Below, piece by piece: positions 24,601 to 34,643 of a stretch of DNA of 41,207 bases (position 1 is the stretch's first letter; every line of letters starts with the position of its first letter). The translations under genes were made by a program, and so were the position numbers. The notes under the pieces are model-generated. The model was not told the DNA's origin and made no database searches. It saw only the letters and a list, made by a program, of their open reading frames with translations. The DNA comes from Lingula anatina (lineage: Eukaryota > Brachiopoda > Lingulata > Lingulida > Lingulidae), in contig NW_019775325.1 of assembly GCF_001039355.2 (NCBI RefSeq), positions 261,139-302,345 of the forward strand. The letters are read 5' to 3'.

Positions 24601-25838
24601 CATCCTGGAATTATGTTGGAAAAAATATAAAGCCGTTATAAAAAACTTAACTTGACCATCTTGGATATCAAAATATTCCTTTTCACTCGGATAGTGATTT
24701 CAGTTATTTATGAACAAATCTTCTGACTTGAAGCACCTCCATTTCCAGAACTCTTGGATTGACAAGTTTTATAGTGATAACAATGCATTAATTCATAGCA
24801 TATGGCACTGTTAACATTTATTTTAAAAAAATCAGATGAAACAATGGCAATAGTCTCCTCAGAAATGAACCAACATCTGCTTCCAGTTATACCACCTTTT
24901 TCACAAACCAGTTTGACATTTATTTGAGTATCAGAGAATTGTTAGGATGAGATTTAGACCATCATAATATAAGTTGGCCATCCAAACAGGAAGTCAGAAC
25001 TTAATACTAAAGTGGGGGCTATGACTATATCAGTTGATAAAGATGGAGTGTCATCAGTAAGAGTGACCAAGCTCAAGCCAGAAATTGGTAAATTCATAAA
25101 AAAAGTAAATTTCCAAACTAATCATAATTACCCTTCAAAGTATACAATCAGCAAGTGAAAGCCTACTTACATCCTGGTCTTCATTGGGCGCTATGGATGT
25201 GACATAACCATCATATTTCCCTTTATTTGAGCTGTAAATATCAGTATCAAAATGGCCCTCTTCTCCAAGCCCGACCCTCTCCTCCTCTGTGAGGTTTGCC
25301 AGGCCCTGCTTCTTGGACTGGAGGCTACGCACTTGCTCCTCAATTTCTGGAAGTATGATGCATATTACTAAATAAACATTTAATGAAAATTGGGGAAAAT
25401 AGAGCCAGGCCATTATCCATGGGCGGCTTTTAGTGACTTATTGATCAATTTACTGGCATGCTCTTTTTAAACGTAACAATTTTAACATACTAATAGAAAG
25501 GAAATGAAACAGAAGCTCTGTTTCAGAACCATTACACTTAAGTCGACAATGAATTTCCGATGGAAATATATTTGAAGATTCTGGTTTCTAGAACAAGCTT
25601 TGAAGAACAAAACTGAACGCGAAACTTAGCAAATGCCGAATCAACTAGGAGCCCCGGTAGAGCAACAAGTTTACAATATAAGATACAAGCTCCGAAAAAC
25701 AATATCAAAAAATGCGTTAAACTGGAGATAAGAACATATAGTTCACACCATATTTACTACAAACACAACAATTTAAGCCTATATTCTTGAAATAAATCAC
25801 ATGTTAAATATCATACCTTCATGCGTTGTGGCAGCCAT
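12939..25838 (-). CDS. SF3B1: SF3B1 (SF3b155), splicing factor 3B subunit 1, complete
   Basis: Twenty-one coding exons sum to 3999 nt (1332 aa): 25838-25817, 25346-25171, 24604-24512, 24224-24107, 21915-21830, 21511-21109, 20823-20414, 19968-19756, 19477-19376, 19136-18870, 18595-18325, 18023-17878, 17570-17424, 17141-17016, 16621-16400, 16081-15899, 15415-15237, 14871-14686, 14193-13921, 13599-13383, 13097-12939. The nuclear protein is the HEAT-repeat scaffold of U2 snRNP SF3b, gripping the branch-point helix with PHF5A. The N-terminal third carries RWDETP-type ULM motifs (bound by UHM proteins such as U2AF65) and many Thr-Pro sites. From about residue 500 to the end it is near-identical to the human protein (1304 aa), ending RYELDYIL. 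The cancer-hotspot Lys700 equivalent is Lys728 (codon 18003-18001, QQKVRT); HTGIK with the Lys666 equivalent is in exon 11. The extra 28 residues lie N-terminal to these. Three exon borders have adjacent duplicate splice sites, annotated separately. Confidence 0.99.
14470..14660 (-). mobile_element. MITE copy 1, in the SF3B1 intron between exons 18 and 19
   Basis: About 190 bp with ends based on TTAGATCGATCTA, strongly similar over its whole length to the reverse complement of 39625-39819. Shared internal blocks include ATAGCTGTCAGCCG and ATCTGACAGTAATCTAGTGAG. It is non-coding. Its edge lies only about 25 bp from the exon 18 donor at 14685. Confidence 0.8.
15350..15573 (-). repeat. 112-bp tandem duplication spanning the 3' splice site of SF3B1 exon 17
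   Basis: Two copies, 15350-15461 and 15462-15573, differ at only two positions, and an 11-base start of a third follows at 15574. Read on the minus strand, each contains intron, the CAG acceptor and the first 66 nt of exon 17. The 3'-proximal acceptor (exon start 15415) keeps the frame. The upstream copy would start an exon at 15527, and reading through 112 nt shifts the frame. Confidence 0.95.
16337..16380 (-). repeat. (TG)n microsatellite just downstream of the SF3B1 exon 15 donor
   Basis: An AC run on the plus strand, so TG/UG in the SF3B1 transcript. It begins about 20 nt after the exon 15 5' splice site (exon end 16400). Confidence 0.95.
19671..19769 (-). repeat. Duplicated 5' splice site of SF3B1 exon 8 (offset 58 bp)
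   Basis: The block 19729-19769 holds the true donor (exon end 19756) and is repeated at 19671-19711. The TTGATAAGCTACTG|GT context is intact there, with GT at 19697-19696. Use of the downstream donor would add 58 nt and meets an in-frame TAA after ten codons. Confidence 0.85.
19967..20190 (-). repeat. Duplicated 3' splice site region of SF3B1 exon 8 (offset 125 bp)
   Basis: The segment from 19967 to about 20060 includes the exon 8 acceptor (exon start 19968) and its upstream intron. It is repeated imperfectly from 20092 to about 20190, including the CTCTCCTCCAG acceptor. An exon starting at the upstream acceptor (20093) meets a stop after about 15 codons. Confidence 0.8.
21644..21693 (+). 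repeat. A50 homopolymer in SF3B1 intron 5
   Basis: A 50-bp pure A run. On the minus-strand transcript it is a poly-U tract about 130 nt upstream of the exon 6 acceptor. Confidence 0.95.
22230..22790. repeat. Possible old inverted repeat in SF3B1 intron 4
   Basis: GGACTACATCAT near 22235 is answered by ATGATGTAGTCC near 22768, and ACAATACAGAAC near 22505 by GTTCTGTATTGT near 22670. Blocks in nested inverted order suggest a decayed fold-back element of about 560 bp. The remaining similarity is weak. Confidence 0.35.
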
Positions 25839-26121
25839 TTTCTTTTCTTCTTCCACTGACGTCCAGACAACGTGATTTTTCAAATATTTAGCACTTATCT
25901 TGCCTATGTTCTAAATACATTATTATTTTGATAATTACTATAATATTTATGGATGTGTGTAATTAAATATTGTTTTTATTGTTTGCAATTTAACTCGACA
26001 AATTCCGTTATTTTCCGTAAAGTATTCAATGACGTCACATAGTCGGGGTGAGTCCAAGGTCACAGCTGGTTTCTGAGGACAGGCGGGTTTAGTAATCCAA
26101 GTGAGAAGCCTGTCAATAAAA
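25839..26121. promoter_or_regulatory. Bidirectional promoter of SF3B1 and COQ10
   Basis: Only 283 bp separate the SF3B1 start codon (minus) from the COQ10 start codon (plus), so both 5'UTRs and promoters overlap here. A perfect palindromic CRE, TGACGTCA, lies at 26030-26037, and TGACGTCC is near 25857. No TATA box is evident, as is usual for housekeeping pairs. Coordinated expression is inferred. Confidence 0.7.
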
Positions 26122-29100
26122 ATGAAGAGAGCTGTCAAGATCGGAACGGACGTCATAAAACTCAGCAAATCTAAATCAGAAATTGTTAAAGTACAGCGGT
26201 AGGTTGTGTCGATTTCTTTTTGAAACTGCAGATAGTTAAAATATTACGACTTGAGGTTAGTTACTTCCCGTTCACTTCGACTATTATCAGCGAGCCGCGT
26301 TTGATAATCATTATGATATAACGTGTCGAAACCTTCAGTTTCTCTCGCCACTGCCTTATCAGTGTTGTAATTACAGTGTAGCTTGTTGGAAATCAAGGTT
26401 GGGAAGCTGTATCATAGTGTTTGAGATGTGCTAGTATGGTGTATCATATCACCTGACTTCTGTTTTCTGGTGCAACATGTACTAGTATTAGGACACTGGG
26501 GCTTCTTATACAACCCATAGGGCAGTGACTTAATTATTATAATGTGAATTAAGGAAGTGCCATCACGCTAAGAGAAAAAAAAAACTTATTGACGTAATCT
26601 TTAGAACCAATGCAGAAATATGATGTAAAGAAACAGAATTACTGGTATGTACTGCAATAATTAAAGAAAAGAAATTATTAGATTTATGTGTGTATAAGTC
26701 ACAAGACCTACAGTGTTTGTCCACCCCTATGTTACAAGATAGCCCATAAGATATAAACCATTTTATGCTTTGCCAGTTTACATGTGGTATATGTATGTTA
26801 CAGGAGTGTTAATTAAGAGAGTGATTTTTAACATTACTCTCTAATGTTGGTAACAGAGGGCTACATACATGTATTACAATTTTTTATTTTAAAATAAACT
26901 ACTAACTTGAAAGACAAATAAGCTGTGTTTGTAATTTTTATAAAAAAAAATAGGTAATTTATTTATTTTTTATTTCTATGTTTATTTTTTTCAATTAATT
27001 CCTTTTCATGCAAAGTAATAAAAAAGCAGGACAAAAACTTTTTTAATTTATGTTTTATTACAATTTCTCTGTTGCAGCTGCTGTATGTGTACTTGCCTAA
27101 AACAGTGTAGAAAAAAACTTCTTCAAGTTCAGCAACAACAAAATGCCTTACCAGTACAAACAATGGTGCATCTACCCGACCTGAACCCATTCAGTAGGAA
27201 CAGAAAAGAGGAATACTCTGAAAGGAGAATTTTAGGGTAAATATGTCGCGCAGTGATCAAGATACAAGAAGTGTATGAAAGGCGAGTGTTGATTAATGTT
27301 TGGAGAAAGACGAGCTCAAGTTTGTCAATATATATATATATATATATATATAAATATATATGTCAAAGTGACTGAGTTATTTTGATTCCTGGTTTTAGCT
27401 AGTATTACTTGTGCTTCCTTTCATAGACATGAGATTTCAGATTTTTGACCTAGTGTTTGTCTTGATACAGAGAGACAATATGATACTTTGTCAACTAACA
27501 GTTCCTAAATGCTTCCAGATACAGATGCCATGGTCACAAAATTATGTAATATATTTTATTATCAAAGATAATCATACTTGTCTGGTTAATTATATAAAGT
27601 AATGCTTTTTTGTTCTGTGACTTAGTGATGAAATACAAGGTAACATGTAAATCTTTTATGCCTTCAGCTTTGTCATTTAGATATAATTTTTGAAGAGACA
27701 GCATTATTATACATGTAATTCCCTTTCAGGTGCGACTTGGGCTAAATAATGAAGGATTTAGATACGGTGGAAATAAATAATGTCCTCTTTCAGTTTTAGC
27801 ATGGAGCAAATGTTTGAGGTGGTAGCTGATGTGGAGAATTACACACAGTTTGTGCCGTGGTGTACCAAGGCACAGGTGACAGCCAGAAGACCAGGCTCCT
27901 TTAAATGTAAACTACAAGTTGGATTTGGGCCTCTCTTGGAGAGCTATACGTCAGTTGTCACAGCAACAAGGCCACATTTAGTACGGGTGAGGAAGTCAAT
28001 AAGATCATCGTTAGGGCCCTATTATTTGTTGTCCTGGAAGTAAAATAGAAATGGGTCTTTAAAATTCAACCCCAGGAGTCCCATGCTAAAGGCTCTCATC
28101 TTTGAATAATGCGATCCTTACAACTGTTATAGAGATTCCCAGGTTCTGCATCTTATCTTCTGCACACAGGAACAGAATTGAATGACTCCACATTGTAATT
28201 TCAACAGACTGTATCTGACTATAAAGGTTACGTGAAACAGTCAAGATCAATTCTCGTCTCCAGTCAAGACCCCTCCCCCACCCCCTTCCTCATAAGTTCT
28301 TTCTGAAACCAAGACCATAAAATGCCAACTTCCAGTGATTGAATTAATAACATCTAATAAAATTAAATATAACTGACAGATAAGTTAAGTTTTTTTTTAA
28401 ATATAAATTTAATTGAATAACAGTAAATAATTTTGTTTCATTGTGGTTTAAAGACTGAGGTGAAAACACACACATGCAGGCACACAATAAGGCAGTCACT
28501 CCTGCACACACTAGTACTTCTACAGTAGTGGACATGGCATCTGAGTAGTTATTAATAATGATTATTTTTCTGTTTCAGTCCGTGTGCACGGATGGTCGAC
28601 TGTTTAACAATCTAGACACAACATGGCGCTTTAGTCCTGGTATCCCAGGGCAACCGCAGACATGCATGTTGGATTTCTCTGTAAGTAAGCACAGTGAGTT
28701 TCATCTAGATGAAAACAAAACATTTGTATCATTGAGAAAAGTCAGTATGTGCCCAGACCCAAACTCCTTTTCGAAAAAGAAATTTAAAAAAAGAAAAAGA
28801 AAAGAAATAAATCAGTCAGTGGCCTGGCAAAGCAATCTTAATTCAGCAGTTTGGGGTGTAAGCAATGAGAGTTTCACCAAAGTACTTACTGGTTAGATAG
28901 AGGAGTCTTTACATAACCGACATGTGAGTGGGTTTTAGTGATTTTCCAAAGATACACAGTATAAGAATTTATAGGTTTAAGTATGATAATGAAAAAATAA
29001 AACATTTAATTAGCCAATTTATGTGAAATATTGCTTCTAACCTGTTTTATTATAAGTAAATATCAATGACAAAACTGTAGACCAATAATGGTAACTATAT

Positions 29101-29522
29101 TTTAGTTAAATACCTAACACTGAACCTGAATCGTAAGAGATAATAAATCTAAATAAATGTCAGGTTTTGATCTTTGATACTTTATTTATTTATTTTAATT
29201 CAAAATGTGTAAGTTAATTCTCTGCTTTGCTGTTACTAAAATAGGGCCTGAAAACGAAGTTTTCTTGGCAAGCAATTGTTGAATGTTCCTAAATGCTTTT
29301 GCAGCACTGATTTTGCGTCTTTATAATTTGCTGTTCTGTTTGTTTCTTTTCAAGGTTTCCTTCGAGTTCCGGTCTGCTCTCCATGCAAAGATGGCGCATA
29401 TGTTTTTTGATGAAGTCACTAAAACCATGGTGAACGCTTTTTTAAAAAGAGCACAGAAACTTTATGGACCTCCAACGGTCATCAGGCCCAAAACTGTGGT
29501 CAAAAGTAATCCAACATCTTGA
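26122..29522 (+). CDS. COQ10: COQ10, coenzyme Q-binding START-domain protein, complete
   Basis: Five exons join to 699 nt (232 aa): 26122-26198, 27078-27236, 27794-27986, 28579-28680, 29355-29522. From residue ~71 the sequence matches the COQ10/START (polyketide cyclase-like) domain: [20 protein letters not shown], then FVPWC, the [11 protein letters not shown] loop, [19 protein letters not shown], and SFEFRS...MFFDEV at the C-terminus. COQ10 is a mitochondrial inner-membrane lipid chaperone that delivers coenzyme Q to the respiratory chain and is needed for efficient Q synthesis. The N-terminal ~70 residues are basic, as expected for a presequence, with an unusual [10 protein letters not shown] cluster at the start of exon 2. 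Vertebrates have COQ10A and COQ10B; this single gene cannot be assigned to either. Confidence 0.95.
27329..27352 (+). repeat. (TA)n microsatellite in COQ10 intron 2
   Basis: An uninterrupted TA run of about 24 bp, continued by an imperfect TA stretch. Confidence 0.9.
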
Positions 29523-29611
29523 CGCCGAACAGAAAGAACCCATAAAATTTTAGTCAAATTTTATTTATTATGATATAAAATATCATTGAAGGATTATTGT
29601 ATAGAATCTGT

Positions 29612-29617
29612 AATAAA
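29612..29617 (+). other. Likely COQ10 polyadenylation signal
   Basis: AATAAA, 90 bp after the stop codon. Confidence 0.6.
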
Positions 29618-29622
29618 CAATT

Positions 29623-31720
29623 CTTTTTTATGTATGGACTTTTCAGTCTGATTGAAATTCATGTCAAAATGTACTGTAATAATTCCTATGTGACTTCAAT
29701 TTTTTAAAATTAATTTGAAGAGTCAAGATGTATCCCAGAACTTATAAACAGTTGGTCAAATCCCCAAGGGTTGTGCACTGTACATGTACTCCAGTTTGTT
29801 TCATCTTCCTAGAAACGTAGCCTATTTAAATTGTTACGTGTAGTTGAAAATTTTCTTAATTAAAATAATGTAATGAAGCCAATTAGCAGAATTCTGTCTT
29901 TTATTTAACACCCATCCTCCCAAGACTTGCACAAAGAAAGAAGTGGTCAGTTCTGGGCCATCGTTCTTCACTCTACTGGCTGCCTCTAGAGGACATCATC
30001 TCCAAACCAAACGATATTCCTCCTTCGATATTTTTTGTATAAGAACTGTAAAATTGAGTAATTATGAAAAAAAATTTAATCTCTCTGAAGTCCAGCAAGT
30101 GCGTATCAGACATGAGCTTTTTCCGCAGGAAAGCTGAATTCCACGTTTTTTAATTCAATTCTGATGGTTCCTGATATTCGTCAAGGTAAGTTGTCGGGTC
30201 TCTTGATAAATGTTCAGTTTTATTTTAAAAGCTAGGCTCATGTCTGCTGTACAGTTTGGTGGTGTAATTATTTAAAAATATATATTTTATCTGCAAAGTA
30301 TAATGTATGAAAATAAAAAGTGTTATATAAGAAGTGATAATAAAACTAAACTTATTATTTATTTAATTTTTCAAAGAAAATGACATTGTAGATGACACCA
30401 GTATAATTCGATGCAAAGGGAGACCGTTTTAGTCAACACCGGGGTCTCTGCGGACTTTAAATTATTTCTCAAATGGCCGCTCTTCTTCTTGTTCTGGAAA
30501 ATAAAGCTGGTGGTTGAACTTGCTTCTCTATGTACGGTTATTAGGCTACTCGATCTTTTCAAATAGGGAAAATTGTGAATTGTACTGATACTGTACTTAT
30601 TAGGTCATGCTTTCTTGAAATTTGAACATTCTTAATCAGTGATGGCAAAGCAGTTCTATTCTTGGCATTAAAAGCACCACAAATGCTATTTAGGAATATA
30701 GAATTATGATTATAAATTAAAGGGGCGTGCCCGTGTTCTGTTATTTAGACCAAAGGTGAAGAGAGATAAGCTTATAGTTTATTTGATAGATAACCTTTTT
30801 ACGCTTTCTATAACGTCAAAATTGACACTCTAAATAAAGTAAAAACCGAGATAAGCTGACTGTATGCTTAGATACTGAGACAAGTGTCACCTGCCAAGGT
30901 TTTTGTATCTTTAATTTTTACAATATGTTAATGTAGTTATCAAGACGGGATCACTTGCATTCCTTATTCACCTTTCTGGTGACGCATGACTTAGAGGTCG
31001 GCACTAGAACTTTACGCGCTTTTGGTACACGCGCCTTCTTGTTGAGACAACTGAACTGTCGATCTCTGAAGTTTTTTTAAAGATAGAAATCACCTACAGG
31101 ATATGGTGTACCTCTTTCGTTCAATACACTGTCAGATTCCTGTGAAATAATCCTTATTGCATTCATGGGCTTTTGCTTTTTGCATTTTTTTCGTTTGTTT
31201 GTTTTGTTTTGTGCTTTGCACATCACTTTTCAACTTGCCGTTTAAATTTGTAGACATGTTTTGTTAAAAAACTTGATAGTAATCAACGGCTTCATTTCAA
31301 AGAGTTAACACAAAAAGAAAAATATGACGAAGTTGATTACCACCCCACTTTTGGTCCTACTGCCTATAAGAGACACATCATAGTTTACACAGGCGAGTTA
31401 GGGCATTCGTCAACACCCTTAGAAGAAAAAAAAAAGGGGGGGGATAAGGAGAAATGTAGAGTCCTTCTGAGACTATACTCATAGAAAAGCAAAACGAAAA
31501 AAAAAAAAATGCACTAAACTGCTCTTAGATTATTAGTAATAATTGGGTTGATATGTAGGCAGGCGATCAAAGATTTTATCTGATTCCATTCTCATTCATT
31601 CGTATCAAATTTACTGCAATATAATGTAAACAAGTTCGCTATCCTGTAAAATACAGCTTATCTATTTCACCTTTGATCCAGACTCCTCTAATTAATAGAG
31701 GATAATTATAACTCTGTGTT
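29623..31720. other. Intergenic stretch with no recognised gene
   Basis: About 2.1 kb of AT-rich DNA between COQ10 and the secreted TSR gene. Short open frames (such as 29943-30137 plus and 30371-30562 minus) lack homology and splice support. Two short A runs are present near 31420 and 31500. Confidence 0.5.
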
Positions 31721-31731
31721 AGAGGAAATGG

Positions 31732-31738
31732 TATAAAA
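31732..31738 (+). promoter_or_regulatory. TATA box of the secreted thrombospondin-repeat gene
   Basis: TATAAAA stands 73 bp upstream of the start codon at 31811. It predicts a transcription start near 31763 and a short 5'UTR. It is the only well-placed TATA box seen before a gene in this window, which suggests regulated or tissue-restricted expression. Confidence 0.65.
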
Positions 31739-31810
31739 GTTTGGATTTTTTTTGAGGGGACAGCAGTTTGTTAGTGGTCCTGTGCTCTCCGTGACTGTCA
31801 CCACAGAGAA

Positions 31811-33535
31811 ATGGCGCGTTGTCAGAGGAGGATGGTGGCGGCCGTAACCGTACTGTTGCTGGCATGTGGGGGACTCGTTTATGCCGAGGAAACCACACCT
31901 AAACCGACTGCTGAAGCCGCGGGAGGTAAACCCAAATGATCAGTTAAATGTGTTTGCAGACTGTTTCTATTTCGACTTCTGTTGCAAAAAGTTACTTTTT
32001 GAATATATATATATATTGACTTGACATTTGATATGGAATATTTTTTCCAAATCTTTTTTCATCAGTTTTTTTCCTATTTTGCTGACTGATAAATAAAAAA
32101 AAAGGATTAAAATCGTCTTTATATAGCTTTAAATTATTATTTGACGTCATTGTGACATCAGTTCGTTAATTGAATTCGCCAGAGATGCAAATAAAAACAT
32201 ATTGCCCATTCTATGTCATACGAAAAACCATTAAAAGTGATATTTTGGATCTCCATATTTTCCAAATTATTGTCTGTAAAAGAGTTACAGGCTCCACAAA
32301 GGACCCTCATGTCAGTGTCTAGTCACAGTAACGGTCGCTGTTACGCCTGACCTGACCGCTGCTACCAGCGCTCTTTAGTGACAAGGTATTCCTTGGGATA
32401 GGTTTTTAGAGTTCAATCAGGAATAACATTTCAGGCATCGGTCCAATTTGGTCCAGTTTTGTTGTAGGACATGTAGGCCATTGATTGGGCGAGTAATGGC
32501 CTACCCACACATTGTCTATGTGGTTCAAATATGGCGATTTTGATGACCAAGGTAGCTGACCATTCCCTTGGTTCTGTAAGTAATCTGCTATTAAAAGTGC
32601 TCTGTGTGAATCGGCAATCTCACTGTGCAACCTAAAATCGTTCCTAAGGTGACCCCTTTCAATTGATAGTCAAGTGGTTCCCAGATTATTTCTTTATTTG
32701 ATCTGGTTCAGGTTTTCGTCGTTGACTACAATTGGTGTTTTGGAACCAGTGTGGTATCCACTCCAAATACTTATGCTGTTAATGGCCTTAGTCACTAAAG
32801 GCGCGGCAAACGCTTCGTCGCTGGCCTCTTTTGGATGTCTGTAAACTCTGTTTTGACTAGTTGAGCGGTACAGGTGAAATCTGACCTCAATAAAGAAAGC
32901 CACGGGATTTCAGTGTTCTACCCAGAAACGGTCAAGGTCCCCAATTCATTAGAGAGACATATAACGATGTTTTGCTGTTTACAGTAGGTTCCTCGGAGGT
33001 CGTCTGGTATTCTTACCTGCTAAAACCAGTTTGGTTTTCCCTAAGAGCCTTGAAAAATGCGTTTTGGTGGCAATTTACCCCTCATTTTGAACGAACTGGG
33101 TGGTTTTTGTTTAGTTGCAACAGCATATCCCTAAAGGCAATTATCTGTCTGGCAATGTCTCTCTTTTTTGCGCCATTATGCCAAAGATTAAAAAAATTGC
33201 AAAGCACTGCATAGCTAAGTTTACACATTGCAAATCCGACAACTTGCATGCAAAATTTTTAATTCTTTTATGCAGTAGTTGCCGACATATGGATACTTTT
33301 TTGACAGAACCATGTTTTGCCAAAGCCAAGCTTTGACCTGCCCAAAGAAGCACAACCCAATTAAATCACTTCATATTACATAATGCAGCAGCGCAACAAA
33401 CCTGGCATTCAGTTAATTGGTAGCGACACACCTGGCTACACACTTCTCCATTCACATATCTTATATGAGATCGTTTTTTTTTTGAAAAAAAAGAACGTAG
33501 TACCTTCGAAATTGAAATATTCCATATTAAATGTC

Positions 33536-33599
<64 letters not shown>

Positions 33600-34604
33600 T
33601 TTCTGAAAAAAAGGTGTTATAAAGACCATTGCGTTTTGTTACTGCAGGTTGAATTTTGGTATAATACTCATTTTTTCAAAATGCTTTATCCTATTTTAAA
33701 TGGTTTCTGTAACGAATAAAAAAAATCATTAGTTGCATTGTGTGTGTGTGTGGTAGTCTAATTTCTTATACAGGTATATATAGCAGAAAAGAAAGCATAG
33801 TATTTTCTTTCAAAACGTGTTTTTTTATATAATATGTACATGTATTAAGTATGATGTGTAGTGTGGTATTTTCTGTTAGTCCAGTAAGCTTGGCTTCATT
33901 CACATGCAATGTCTATTTTCTAAATTCTATTTTCTATTCGCGGTATGTCTTATGATCACGGTCTGTGCCCTGAATATCCCGCGGCGTAATTACTGGCAGC
34001 GCGAGCCAGTTACTATAAGTTACTATAAGTAACTGGCTCGCGCTGCCAGTAATTACGCGGCGGGATATTCAGGGCACAGACCGTGATCATAAGATAGCGC
34101 GAATAGAAAATAGATTTTTAGAAAATAGACATTCCATGTGAACGAAGCCTACATGTTTATTTTGTTCGCTGTACATGTATTTTTGTATGCTAGATTGCGA
34201 GGTCAGTAAAAAAATTAAAAAAATCGCCTAAGCGAAATGTCGGTTGAATATTGCAGCTGCAATTTTTAAAGTCACCCAATAAAGACAGCTATTGAAGTCT
34301 TGCCAAGGCGAAATTGAAAACATACGTCTCACAACAATAACCATTAAAATATTTAATTGTTTAGGTAACTTGGACCATAGGAATAATGTTTTAGACATAT
34401 AAGATGTTATACTCTGGTAGAATGTAGATGTTCCAACTGCAATTTTGATGCTATGTAATTCTGATACTTTGCAAAATGCGGGAATGAAGCGAAAAATGCG
34501 TACAAAAAGGGCGATTTTACAATCTGTGTACACAAGTAGATGATAAAAACCCAGCCCACCTTGATACTCCCTCTGTCTCCCTTTTCTCTCCATCTCTATC
34601 TCCC

Positions 34605-34643
<39 letters not shown>

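Noticed and set aside
32141-32160. TGACGTCA-like site in TSR gene intron 1
   Set aside because: A single imperfect site (TTGACGTCATTG) about 330 bp downstream of the start codon; one match of this kind is expected by chance and it is not near a promoter.
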